Shown here: positions 53,665 through 62,068 of the stretch, one piece after another
How the letters are laid out: each line of letters begins with the position of its first letter
How positions within the stretch are numbered: position 1 is the stretch's first letter
Assembly (NCBI GenBank): GCA_947253655.1
Contig: CAMYAE010000002.1
Coordinates: forward strand, 62,001-126,000
Origin: an uncultured Bacteroidales bacterium
GTDB taxonomy: Bacteria > Bacteroidota > Bacteroidia > Bacteroidales > UBA932
Reading direction: 5' to 3'
DNA length: 64,000 nt
Translations under genes and position numbers: made by a program
Notes under the pieces: model-generated
Told to the model about the DNA's origin: nothing
The model's input: the letters and a program-made list of their open reading frames with translations, nothing else
Databases searched by the model: none

Positions 53665-55653
53665 ATGAAGGCTAAAACAATTATTTCCGTTATTGCGGCA
53701 ATATCGCTCGCAGCGACATCGGGAGCAGTTCCGAAAAATTACAGCTTAAAGTCCCCGGACGGCAAAATATCCGTTGAGGTAGCTGTCGGAGAGAATATCT
53801 CCTATTCGGTAGATAAAGGAGTTAAGCTAATCGATAAGTCTAATATTTCCATGAGCATTGCCGGCGGAGAGGTGTTTGGAAAAAATAATAAGGTCAGAAA
53901 AGTTACAAGAAAGTCTGTAAATCATGAAATAGTACCTGTTGTCTACAAAAAAGCAGAGGTCATTGACAATTATAATGAGATGAGGCTATCTTTCAAGAAG
54001 TTCGACCTTGTATTCAGGGCCTACGACGACGGTGTTGCATATCGTTTCGTCTCTATGCTTGGCGGCAGCTATAATGTCGAGTCGGAGCAGGCAGAATTCC
54101 ATTTTGCCAAGGACTGGCCGGTCTATGTGCCTTATGTAAGGAAAAATACTCAGACTCTTGAAACTCAATATTTTAATTCTTTTGAGAATATATATGCCAA
54201 GCACAGGCTTTCGGAATGGAATAAGGAGAGGATAGCCTTTTTGCCCCTGACTGTCGAAGCTGAAAACGGAATTAAAATATGTATAGCCGAATCTGACTTC
54301 ATAGACTATCCGGGGATGTTCCTGTACAATGGTGACGGTTCGAGCGTGCTGACCGCCAGATTTGCTCCATATCCTAAGGAAGTTGTCCAAGGGGGGCATA
54401 ATATGTTGCAGGGCATTATAAAATCCCGTGAAAATTATATTGCCGCAGCCGAGGAACGCACTGAATTTCCTTGGCGTGCCATAATCATAGCCGGCGAGGA
54501 TAAGGATTTGCTCAACAGCGATATGGTCTGGAAACTTGCTTCTGCACCTAAGGACAATATGGATTTCAGTTGGGTCAGACCAGGGAAAGTGGCATGGGAA
54601 TGGTGGAACGACTGGAATCTGCGAGGAGTGGATTTCAAGACAGGAATCAATAATGACACATATAAGTATTATATAGATTTTGCCGCCGCTCATGGTATCG
54701 AATACGTCATTTTGGACGAGGGCTGGGCTGTAAATAAAAAGGCCGATTTGTTCCGGGTTGTACCGGAAATAGACCTCCCCACGTTGGTTCAATATGCTTC
54801 CGGCAAGGGTGTAGGCCTTATTCTTTGGGCCGGATATTGGGCTATAAACAGGGATATCGAAAAAGTTTGCAGGCATTATTCCGAAATGGGGGTAAAAGGC
54901 TTCAAGGTAGACTTTATGGACAGAGACGATCAGCAAATGGTCAGATTCTATACCGATCTGGCTCGTACTGCTGCCAAATATCACTTGATGTTGGATTTTC
55001 ACGGAGCCTACAAACCGTCGGGCTTGCAGAGGACCTGGCCTAATGTCGTTAATTTTGAGGGCGTGCACGGTCTGGAGCAGATGAAGTGGTCGGATCTCGA
55101 TCAGGTAACCTACGATGTGACAATTCCGTTCATAAGAATGGTGGCAGGCCCAATGGACTACACTCAGGGAGCCATGAGAAATGCAACAAAGGAAAACTTC
55201 AGAGCCGTATACAGCGAGGCGATGAGTCAGGGTACAAGATGCAGACAGTTGGCCGAATATGTCATTTTCGAGTCACCTTTGAATATGCTTTGCGACTCTC
55301 CTTCTAACTATATGTGCGAGCCTGAATGCACGAAATTTATAGCAGAATGCCCTGTAACTTGGGACGAGACGGTGGCCATTGACGGTAAAATATCTGAATA
55401 TGTTGTTATGGCACGCCGTAAAGGCGATAAATGGTATGTCGGAGCCATGACCGACTGGAGCCCAAGAGACCTGAAGCTTGATTTGAGTTTTCTTGGAGAG
55501 GGTAAATGGAATGCTGAGATTTTCCGGGATGGAGTCAATGCTGACAAGGCAGCCTGCGACTTCAGTCATGTTGAGATGAAAATAGATACCAAGGAGCCGA
55601 TAGATGTGCATCTTGCTCCCGGTGGCGGTTGGACTGCTATATTTTCAAGGTAA
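53665..55653 (+). CDS. GH97 glycoside hydrolase, probably retaining alpha-galactosidase type
   Basis: A 662-residue secreted enzyme (signal peptide to about residue 20) with the GH97 three-domain layout: N-terminal beta-super-sandwich starting YSLKSPDGK, a TIM barrel (WEWWNDWNLRG, YVILDEGW) and a C-terminal beta domain. Two subgroups exist. Inverting SusB-like enzymes use glutamate bases; retaining enzymes use an aspartate nucleophile. Here Asp416 in KVDFMDRDDQ sits where the retaining nucleophile lies, with Glu465 in NFEGVHG a candidate acid/base, so a retaining alpha-galactosidase-like activity is favoured. Twelve bases after the YfhO-like gene, probably the same operon. Confidence 0.9.
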   Translation: MKAKTIISVIAAISLAATSGAVPKNYSLKSPDGKISVEVAVGENISYSVDKGVKLIDKSNISMSIAGGEVFGKNNKVRKVTRKSVNHEIVPVVYKKAEVIDNYNEMRLSFKKFDLVFRAYDDGVAYRFVSMLGGSYNVESEQAEFHFAKDWPVYVPYVRKNTQTLETQYFNSFENIYAKHRLSEWNKERIAFLPLTVEAENGIKICIAESDFIDYPGMFLYNGDGSSVLTARFAPYPKEVVQGGHNMLQGIIKSRENYIAAAEERTEFPWRAIIIAGEDKDLLNSDMVWKLASAPKDNMDFSWVRPGKVAWEWWNDWNLRGVDFKTGINNDTYKYYIDFAAAHGIEYVILDEGWAVNKKADLFRVVPEIDLPTLVQYASGKGVGLILWAGYWAINRDIEKVCRHYSEMGVKGFKVDFMDRDDQQMVRFYTDLARTAAKYHLMLDFHGAYKPSGLQRTWPNVVNFEGVHGLEQMKWSDLDQVTYDVTIPFIRMVAGPMDYTQGAMRNATKENFRAVYSEAMSQGTRCRQLAEYVIFESPLNMLCDSPSNYMCEPECTKFIAECPVTWDETVAIDGKISEYVVMARRKGDKWYVGAMTDWSPRDLKLDLSFLGEGKWNAEIFRDGVNADKAACDFSHVEMKIDTKEPIDVHLAPGGGWTAIFSR

Positions 55654-55670
55654 TTGCTCGCGTGGGACGG

Positions 55671-56282
55671 CTAAACAGTCTTCTTACGTTTGTATATAAC
55701 AAATTCAAAAGTCAAACCCGTACCCTCATCGGTATGGGTTTCGCTTTTTGATTCAATCTCCCATATTTCCGGATCTATTTCGGGGAAATAGGTATCAGCG
55801 TCTTCGATAGTGGTGTGGACGTGGGTAATGTACAGCTTGTCCACATCTGCCATTGCTTGGCGGTAGGTGTAGCCTCCGCCTATTACGAAACATTTTCTTG
55901 CTGCCTGTGTCTCCGGTGCCTCTTCTGCCCCTGCGGTCTCGCATATCGTGCTGCTCGTTGCTTCTGCGGCTTTGCATATTGCGTTACTCGTTGCTGCCTT
56001 TGCCTCCGGGGCTTCTGCGGCCTTGTAGGCCTCCTCCAAAGAGCTGACAACTGTAATGTTTTCCGGAGCGTCAGACCACGGCAAAATGGATATGACGATG
56101 TTTTTTCTTTTTGGCAACGGCCTTGAGCCCAAGGACTTGAATGTCATGTAGCCCATAATTACCGGTGAGCCTAAGGTCGTTTTCTTGAAGTATTTGAGGT
56201 CGTCTGACAAGTGCCACAACAGGTCATTGTCTTTTCCTATAGCCAGATTGTCGGCTACTGCCACGATTATCGCTTTTTCCAT
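55671..56282 (-). CDS. folA: dihydrofolate reductase with an Ala/Glu-rich insertion
   Basis: DHFR reduces dihydrofolate with NADPH. The N-terminal VAVADNLAIGKDNDLLWHLSDDLKYFK contains the catalytic acidic residue, and NADPH-binding FVIGGG and the C-terminal THVHTTIEDADTYFPEI are present. The 203 residues exceed the usual about 165 because an approximately 40-residue block (about 89-131) rich in Ala, Glu and Thr is inserted before FVIGGG. It includes a tandem 11-residue duplication, ATSNAICKAAE followed by ATSSTICETAG. Confidence 0.93.
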   Translation of the reverse strand: MEKAIIVAVADNLAIGKDNDLLWHLSDDLKYFKKTTLGSPVIMGYMTFKSLGSRPLPKRKNIVISILPWSDAPENITVVSSLEEAYKAAEAPEAKAATSNAICKAAEATSSTICETAGAEEAPETQAARKCFVIGGGYTYRQAMADVDKLYITHVHTTIEDADTYFPEIDPEIWEIESKSETHTDEGTGLTFEFVIYKRKKTV

Positions 56283-56324
56283 TTTACGGTTGTATTATTA
56301 TAATTTTCATTATCCATTGTGTCT

Positions 56325-56449
56325 TGTCATCCAGAGCCAGCGACAAACGAAAGCGTCTTTGTCATCCAGAGCCTGCGATAGCAGGCGTAGGGATCTGCCG
56401 CATTCGTTTCCGCAGATTTCTCAGTCGCTACCGCTCCTTCGAAATGACA
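56325..56449. repeat. composite interspersed repeat, copy 1 (modules Y then X)
   Basis: Module Y (56325-56414) has two TGTCATCCAGAGCC direct repeats and a GCCTGCGATAGCAGGC hairpin. Module X (56394-56449) runs from TCTGCCGCATTCG to GAAATGACA. Both recur downstream of this copy in the reverse order (X, then Y). Read on the minus strand this is the familiar Bacteroidota GTCATTTCGAAGGAGCG...GAGAAATCT element. Confidence 0.75.
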
Positions 56450-56483
56450 TGCCACGTTGTTATCCTCTATTTGTAAAAACAAA

Positions 56484-56511
56484 CGAAGATAACGAAATAT
56501 CGCTATCTTCG
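56484..56511. promoter_or_regulatory. symmetric TATCTTCG inverted repeat between repeat copies
   Basis: CGAAGATA at 56484-56491 and TATCTTCG at 56504-56511 form a perfect 8-base inverted repeat; each arm reads as a -7-like element on its strand. It may be a promoter for folA, a regulator site, or a by-product of the repeats. Confidence 0.3.
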
Positions 56512-56543
56512 CAATAGAAACGGCAACGGCTTTTTGGCATGTG

Positions 56544-56693
56544 TCTGCCGCATTCGTTTCCGCAGATTTCTCAGTCGCTGCCGCTCCTTCGAAATGACAC
56601 GCCCTGTCATCCAGAGCCAGCGACAAACGAAAGCGTCTTTGTCATCCAGAGCCTGCGAAGCAGGCGTAGGGATCTGCCGCATTCGTTTCCGCA
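56544..56693. repeat. composite interspersed repeat, copy 2 (modules X then Y)
   Basis: Module X (56544-56599) and module Y (56605-56693) are near-identical to those of copy 1 but in reversed order, both in the same orientation. Y here lacks one base in the hairpin loop and ends five bases from the stop of the anti-sigma gene. The whole 415-base spacer between folA and that gene is accounted for by these repeats and the inverted repeat between them. Confidence 0.75.
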
Positions 56694-56697
56694 ATCG

Positions 56698-58044
56698 CTA
56701 CCTGCCGAAAGAGAAGCGGAATCCGGTGCGGAAGCTGAAATTGAGCGGCCGGTCTTTATATATGGTTTCCACCGGGCAGGAGTTGTCGAAATAATAACTG
56801 CAACCTGGCTCAAAATAGATACTGACAAAACTGCCGAGACCAAGGCTACAGCCGGCGGCGGCATTTACAGACCATTGCAAAGGCTTTACACTCAACTTAT
56901 TGCTCTCCCCCTGTCGAGCCATATCCCCGGCAGCATAATAAACAGTCTTCGTATTTCCCGATACACATTTCTCAACCATTCCGCCTGATGAAAAATACAC
57001 CTGGCCGTTGCCTCGTGCGAAGTCGAACATTCTCACTTTGAGATTAATTGGAATTCCGACGTAGTGCAGCGTCTGCCTTGTCTCATAATGACTGCCGGAA
57101 GCCCCGGAAGTCAGGTCGGACACGAGCAAGGTGTATGTCAGCCCCGTTTCTATACCAATCCTGTCAGAAAATTCATAATCAGCTGATAGTCCTATCCTTA
57201 CCGGTTGGCGATATTTGATATTCGTCTTAATATCTTCCCCGTTGCCGTTAATCAGGACTTCGGAAAACTTCTGTGAACTAATGCCGGATACGGCAGCTCT
57301 TGCCATTATAGCTGCGTCAGAGCCATATAGTCCGCCATAACCGCCTTGAGTGTGTTCCGCACCTATTGAATTGGATGAGGATATGCCCAAAGACAGTCTT
57401 TTGGCGGCTTGCCTTTTTCTTTTTATGTCAATGTCCTTTTCTTCTGTGGTCGCAAATTCTTGCGGTAACGAATCTAATACTCCCCTTGACACTTCATCTG
57501 GTTGTGTAACCTTAGGCTCCTCCGGCAATGCATTTGACGTCACTATATCCTCGGACTCCTCCCTCTCTGGCACAACGCTATCCGGCTCTTTTGACAAGGT
57601 CTCCGCCTCCTGCACTAATATACCTGATGGTAACCCCTCCTCAAATACTTCCTTCCCACCCTGCACTAATGCAACTGACGCTTCACTCTCCGGCACACTC
57701 TTTCCACCATACGGCAGTTCTCTCGCCGGCCACACTTCACCCTCCTTAGACCCCGTTAATGCCGCAGGCTCTTCTGTCATGGGAGACAGCTTGTCCTTAG
57801 AAAGATTTTCCACCACTGCCCGTTCAAAATCCGTAGCCTGAGGCCGTTCAGGCCAAATCCAAATAGCCAACCCCACGCCGGCAGCGACCGCAACCGATGA
57901 TATAAACCATATAAGTCCCCTTTTTGATGCGACCTTCCTCTTATTTTCAACTGCATAAATGACATCCTCCCAAAGTCCTTCGGGAGCAGCTTTTTCATAT
58001 TTTCCGAGAGAATCCCGTAATTTATCCTGCCAATCATTTTTCAT
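56698..58044 (-). CDS. dual-membrane anti-sigma factor (cytoplasmic domain, TM helix, outer-membrane barrel)
   Basis: From ATG 58044 the protein has 448 residues; a longer open frame upstream lies inside the sigma gene. Residues 1-41 (MKNDWQDKLRDSLGKYEKAAPEGLWEDV) look like a short cytoplasmic anti-sigma region, 43-65 are a transmembrane helix, about 66-245 a Pro/Glu/Ser-rich linker, and the last about 200 an OmpA-like 8-stranded barrel ending in FSFGR. It thus appears to link cytoplasm and outer membrane, as in the Dma proteins reported in B. thetaiotaomicron to govern vesiculation. It overlaps the sigma gene by 11 bases. Confidence 0.82.
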   Translation of the reverse strand: MKNDWQDKLRDSLGKYEKAAPEGLWEDVIYAVENKRKVASKRGLIWFISSVAVAAGVGLAIWIWPERPQATDFERAVVENLSKDKLSPMTEEPAALTGSKEGEVWPARELPYGGKSVPESEASVALVQGGKEVFEEGLPSGILVQEAETLSKEPDSVVPEREESEDIVTSNALPEEPKVTQPDEVSRGVLDSLPQEFATTEEKDIDIKRKRQAAKRLSLGISSSNSIGAEHTQGGYGGLYGSDAAIMARAAVSGISSQKFSEVLINGNGEDIKTNIKYRQPVRIGLSADYEFSDRIGIETGLTYTLLVSDLTSGASGSHYETRQTLHYVGIPINLKVRMFDFARGNGQVYFSSGGMVEKCVSGNTKTVYYAAGDMARQGESNKLSVKPLQWSVNAAAGCSLGLGSFVSIYFEPGCSYYFDNSCPVETIYKDRPLNFSFRTGFRFSFGR

Positions 58045-58591
58045 TGTTAGAGTAGTCTTTAATTTGTTTTGCCAACAGCTTCTTGGCTCTGTGGTATTGA
58101 GAAAAAGAAGTGCTTTCGGAAATTCCAAGCTTATCGGCAATCTCTTTATGGCTTTTCTCTTCAAACACATAAAGGTTGAGCACCGTTCTGCAACCGTCAG
58201 GCAGGCCTCTTATCATTTCATGAAGTTTATCTGCCGGAATCCTGCCCGGTTCGGGTTCATCCTCCGGAATATCGGGCAAGTTCGCTTCATAGACGGTAAA
58301 ATTAATCTTCCTTTTATTCCTCAAGAACATAAGGGCCTCGTTTACAACAATTCTTTTCATCCAGGAGCATAGCGAACCGGGACCTCTGTATGCGAACCCG
58401 CCCAAAGAAGTGAAAATCTTCACGAAACTATCTTGAAGGATGTCTTTAAGGTCATTATCATCATTTATATAGCGTGAGCAAACAGCCGAGAGATACCGCA
58501 CATTCCGATCATACAAGACCTTCATGGCTGCGGCATCTCCTTTTCTGACCTTGGAAATCAGAATCTGTTCGGACTCATTTGCTATACGCAC
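58034..58591 (-). CDS. ECF-type RNA polymerase sigma factor
   Basis: A 185-residue sigma-70-family factor with region 2 (DLKDILQDSFVKIFTSLGGFAYRG) and region 4 (KSHKEIADKLGISESTSFSQYHRAKKLL) separated by an acidic linker. It lacks region 1 and 3, as ECF factors do. The gene for its likely membrane anti-sigma partner overlaps the 3' end, and a NigD-like lipoprotein gene precedes it by 12 bases, so the three form one operon that is probably autoregulated. Confidence 0.92.
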   Translation of the reverse strand: MRIANESEQILISKVRKGDAAAMKVLYDRNVRYLSAVCSRYINDDNDLKDILQDSFVKIFTSLGGFAYRGPGSLCSWMKRIVVNEALMFLRNKRKINFTVYEANLPDIPEDEPEPGRIPADKLHEMIRGLPDGCRTVLNLYVFEEKSHKEIADKLGISESTSFSQYHRAKKLLAKQIKDYSNNEK

Positions 58592-58603
58592 TCTATGTAT
58601 AAG

Positions 58604-59347
58604 TTATCTTACGAGGGCTCTGCCATGCAGGGCGGCATCCGGAAGATTGGCAATGATTTTCGTCTTACCTGTAACGTAGTCGAATGACACCGTCTTATTT
58701 CCACTGAAAGAACTGTATTTTATTTTCAGTTTTACGGTTCTGCCTTGTGTGTCAGGCAAGCTTCTGAGATTAAATGCGATAAGTCCGGTAGCCTTTTCTC
58801 CATAACCCGAAACGTCACCATTGGCATTATGCCTCAGTTCCAACTCATAAGGGTCTTCGGGATTTGTTCCTGTAAGCAGATTGACATAATGCACTTTTCC
58901 GGTCCTGCCCCAAATCCCATAGAAGCAGATTGTAAGGTAGCCGTCTTCAACTATTGTAATCCAATTGTTTACGATTTCGAGAGGAGCTGTGCCAAAGATT
59001 TTGTCATTGTCTGTGCCTGCCGTCTGTACAAGGGCTTTTGTGCGTATACTGTCGATCCAATTCACCTTTACAGCCTGATTGTACGGAGAGGCATCATCTC
59101 TGACTTTAAGGACATTTGCCAACGCCCGGACCTCCTTTTTGCCGAAAGGGGATTTAGAAAGATTGACCGGCTTCAAGGTCGTTTTATCGTCCAATTGAAG
59201 GAAGCAAGTACCGTCCGGAACGTTTTTTACCGTTACCAGGACATTAGGGTAATACATCGACATATCATAGCCGTCGTTTTTATTGCAAGAGAGCGACAGA
59301 CCACCCAGCAAAACCGTTGCCGATATTAGTTTTAAAAAAGTTTTCAT
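58604..59347 (-). CDS. NigD-like lipoprotein
   Basis: A 247-residue lipoprotein (lipobox LSLSC, Cys21) with the NigD-like N-terminal OB-type region (YYPNVLVTVKNVPDGTCFLQLDD, TTLKPVNLSKSPFGKKEVRAL) and a beta-rich C-terminal domain. Function unknown; named after a Prevotella bacteriocin locus but widespread in Bacteroidales. First gene of the operon with the sigma and anti-sigma genes, which suggests that it is a target or input of that system. Confidence 0.8.
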   Translation of the reverse strand: MKTFLKLISATVLLGGLSLSCNKNDGYDMSMYYPNVLVTVKNVPDGTCFLQLDDKTTLKPVNLSKSPFGKKEVRALANVLKVRDDASPYNQAVKVNWIDSIRTKALVQTAGTDNDKIFGTAPLEIVNNWITIVEDGYLTICFYGIWGRTGKVHYVNLLTGTNPEDPYELELRHNANGDVSGYGEKATGLIAFNLRSLPDTQGRTVKLKIKYSSFSGNKTVSFDYVTGKTKIIANLPDAALHGRALVR

Positions 59348-59419
59348 AATTCTTTATTTAAGATTCATCAATATAATGCAAAAAACATGAAAACCTTGTA
59401 ATTTTTTGTAATGAAAAAG

Positions 59420-59443
59420 AGGGCGGCCTGATGCGGCCGCCCT
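59420..59443 (-). terminator. hairpin terminator downstream of floA
   Basis: A perfect 9-base stem (AGGGCGGCC at 59420-59428 with GGCCGCCCT at 59435-59443), six-base loop, followed on the minus strand by CTTTTTC. It separates floA from the NigD-like operon. Confidence 0.85.
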
Positions 59444-59465
59444 GAAAAAATCTTTTTAATCCCGA

Positions 59466-60416
59466 TTACTGTTTAGAGATATTCTCTCTCATATCGGTAT
59501 CGGCCTGAATATTCTTCATCCGATAATAGTCCATTATACCGAGATTGCCGTTACGGAAAGCCTCGGCCATAGCCAAAGGCACCTGAGATTCGGCTTCAAT
59601 CACTTTGGCACGAGCTTCCTGTGCCTTGGCTTTCATTTCCTGCTCCAAAGCCACAGCCATAGCCCTACGCTCCTCGGCACGTGCCTGGGCGATATTCTTG
59701 TCGGCATCGGCCTGATCCATTTGCAGCACCGCCCCGATGTTTTTGCCTATGTCTATATCGGCAATATCAATGGATAGAATTTCAAAAGCAGTTCCGGCGT
59801 CAAGCCCTTTGCCGAGCACGACTTTGGAAATTGATTCTGGCTTTTCAAGCACTTCCGCATGGCTTTCCGCAGAGCCGATAGATGAGACTATACCTTCACC
59901 GACCCTTGCCAATACTGTTTCTTCTCCGGCACCACCGACCAGTTGATTGATATTGGCACGGACAGTCACCCTCGCCTTGCAAATCAGCTGGATGCCGTTT
60001 TTGGCGACAGCAGTGACCGGAGGAGTGTTTATCACTTTCGGATTGACCGACATCTGCACGGCCTCGAAGACATCACGTCCTGCCAGGTCTATACCGGCAG
60101 CGGTCTTGAAATCCAATGGGATATTTGCCTTGTCGGCAGATATAAGAGCATTTACGACCTTAGGCACATTGCCCTTTGCAAGGTAGTGCGCTTCCAGTTC
60201 ATTGGCCCTAAGCGGCAGACCGGCTTTCGTCCCGGTAATCATAGCGATCACTATGGTTTTGGGATTTACGCCTCTCCAGCGCATGAGCACCAACTGAACC
60301 AATGAAATTCTGACCCCTGACAGGATTGCCTGAAACCAGAGAGCGACAGGGAAGAACCATAACAGCACTACAAGTGCGAAAAATATTATGGCGGCCCAAA
60401 TAATAAAATCTGGCAT
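59466..60416 (-). CDS. floA: flotillin-like protein FloA
   Basis: A 316-residue SPFH-family membrane scaffold. N-terminal hydrophobic hairpin (about 4-35), PHB/SPFH domain with the FloA hallmark NPKTIVIAMITGTKAGL, and a helical C terminus rich in Ala-Glu (EERRAMAVALEQEMKAKAQEARAK). It organises membrane microdomains. It lies 27 bases after nfeD, its usual partner. Confidence 0.93.
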   Translation of the reverse strand: MPDFIIWAAIIFFALVVLLWFFPVALWFQAILSGVRISLVQLVLMRWRGVNPKTIVIAMITGTKAGLPLRANELEAHYLAKGNVPKVVNALISADKANIPLDFKTAAGIDLAGRDVFEAVQMSVNPKVINTPPVTAVAKNGIQLICKARVTVRANINQLVGGAGEETVLARVGEGIVSSIGSAESHAEVLEKPESISKVVLGKGLDAGTAFEILSIDIADIDIGKNIGAVLQMDQADADKNIAQARAEERRAMAVALEQEMKAKAQEARAKVIEAESQVPLAMAEAFRNGNLGIMDYYRMKNIQADTDMRENISKQ

Positions 60417-60443
60417 ATTCTTATTGTTTTTAATTATTTAACT

Positions 60444-60908
60444 TTATTGTTCAGCTTTGTATATACGGACATATATCTTGTTGCTTTCGACTCTTGCCAC
60501 CTCCACCGCAGAGCCGGCGTCTATTATTCCTTCCAAAGACGTGACCTCGCAATTCTTGTCTGCAATATAAGCCGTGCCGATAGGTGCTAATCGCGTTACT
60601 GCCTTGCCTCTCATTCCGGGCTCGACATTGACCTTGGCCACAGCCTTTGAATCTATGACGGTGTTCAGTTCAAACCTCTTCCACGTCTTTGCATTTAGTG
60701 CGTATGCCAAAAGCACTGCCACGAGGACCACATTTACCGAAGTTACTATAATACCGGCTGTGACTCCGATATAGGCAAAGGCGTAGTAGCAGGAACCGGC
60801 AAGAGACAATGCTCCGAGAATGCCGGCAATCCCCACTCCGGGGATTATCAGGAGCTCAGCAAGAATTAGCAGGATCCCTGCAATCATCAATAGAATTATC
60901 AACCCCAT
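60444..60908 (-). CDS. NfeD-family membrane protein
   Basis: From ATG 60908 (MGLIILLMIAG) 154 residues; a TTG two codons upstream is less likely. Three or four transmembrane segments (about 2-78) precede a soluble OB-fold domain (about 90-150; GMRGKAVTRLAPIGTA). NfeD proteins partner flotillins; this short form lacks the N-terminal protease domain. Cotranscribed with floA from a well-matched promoter. Confidence 0.88.
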   Translation of the reverse strand: MGLIILLMIAGILLILAELLIIPGVGIAGILGALSLAGSCYYAFAYIGVTAGIIVTSVNVVLVAVLLAYALNAKTWKRFELNTVIDSKAVAKVNVEPGMRGKAVTRLAPIGTAYIADKNCEVTSLEGIIDAGSAVEVARVESNKIYVRIYKAEQ

Positions 60909-60930
60909 ATACAATAACCAATAATAATTT

Positions 60931-60961
60931 CAAATATAAGAAATCGGTTTATTATATACAA
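60931..60961 (-). promoter_or_regulatory. promoter of nfeD-floA
   Basis: On the minus strand TTG (60961-60959) and TATATTTG (60938-60931) are separated by 20 bases, a full Bacteroidota promoter match, 22 bases before the nfeD ATG. Confidence 0.65.
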
Positions 60962-61047
60962 TTGGTTTTTGAAATTTACCTTAGAGGCGGGTCAACAGGC
61001 AAATGCTAAGGTGGCACTTATATCTTGACATTACAAAATTTGCCTTA

Positions 61048-62058
61048 TCAGTGCGGATTGTATAGAATTGACTTGAATTTTCTGACAGGCAGGGTGACTG
61101 TGAAAGTGTAAGGCGTGGCGATGCTTACGAAACCGAGTCCGCCTTTGACATTCTGTTCCAGATTTATAGCCTCCATAAGGAAGGTATCGTAGTCGTCGGA
61201 AGTCAATGCAGACAACTCTTTCAGGTACTTGAAAGTCATCTCATCAATGCTCATGAGATTGATATTGATATGGGTGTGCAGGTAAAACTCGTCATAAGAG
61301 GGGAACTTGTCAAAAGAGGAGCCCATTATGTCTGAGGTCAACGCCATAATCTTCATATCGTATTCGCTGTCAGCGAATTGGCTATCATTAAACACCTTGT
61401 ATTTGTTTGGTGAAGTCATCCAGAAGAGGTCATTCGTTTCGTTGGCGGTGCCGTCGTCAAGCAGGTAGTCTTCCTTTCCGATGATATTGATGAGAGTTTC
61501 GCTTTCCGAAAGCTTTTCTCCCTCATTGTCAAGAAAGGCCTCGTTTTTCCTGCCCATTGTAATCCTATACCAGTTCTTTTCTCCCTGCCTGTCTTTCAAC
61601 CTCACCCTAAATCGCATCACATCTTTGTTTTCCCCTTCAATCACGGTTTTTCCGCTCAAGGTGTCAGCTTTGGAAATCGAAGCCGGTTGCAGGGCTGTAC
61701 ATTCCGCCGATGCCTGCAACCGCCCGTAATCTGCGACTATGCCTATTTTATCCCCCGGTCCAAGTTCGGCCTTGAACTGAAACTCCTTGAAAGTCTTTAC
61801 CCTTCCATAAGGGTCTTTTTTCTCGGCCGAAGTCACAGGCTCACCGTTTACGGTAACCCTCAGGTTCAGTTTCCCACTTTCCGGCGGAAGCACGTTTTTA
61901 TGGTTGCTTATGCTCACGAAGACCCTGTGCACCGTATCTCCCGTGCTCATAATCGAATTTATGACTATCTTCGGCTCTATATCCTTGGGCGAATATTTTA
62001 TATCATTCAGACAAGCAGTCGCCATAAGCATCAGGGGCAATAATATATATTTTTTCAT
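61048..62058 (-). CDS. DUF4249 lipoprotein
   Basis: A 336-residue lipoprotein (lipobox MATAC, Cys16) with an N-terminal immunoglobulin-like region (EPKIVINSIMSTGDTVHRVFVSIS) and beta-rich remainder. DUF4249 proteins are encoded next to TonB-dependent receptors in Bacteroidota and are presumed outer-membrane accessories, but the ligand is unknown. It starts ten bases after the receptor stop. Confidence 0.85.
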   Translation of the reverse strand: MKKYILLPLMLMATACLNDIKYSPKDIEPKIVINSIMSTGDTVHRVFVSISNHKNVLPPESGKLNLRVTVNGEPVTSAEKKDPYGRVKTFKEFQFKAELGPGDKIGIVADYGRLQASAECTALQPASISKADTLSGKTVIEGENKDVMRFRVRLKDRQGEKNWYRITMGRKNEAFLDNEGEKLSESETLINIIGKEDYLLDDGTANETNDLFWMTSPNKYKVFNDSQFADSEYDMKIMALTSDIMGSSFDKFPSYDEFYLHTHININLMSIDEMTFKYLKELSALTSDDYDTFLMEAINLEQNVKGGLGFVSIATPYTFTVTLPVRKFKSILYNPH

Positions 62059-62068
62059 AATACTTATT

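Noticed and set aside
56325..56693. Small minus-strand or plus-strand open frames in the repeat region
   Set aside because: They are formed by the repeated modules, have no start signals and no family resemblance.
56698..58170. A longer N terminus of the anti-sigma gene (to 58170)
   Set aside because: The extra 42 codons lie inside the sigma gene in another frame and have no match to the family; MKNDWQDKL at 58044 fits.
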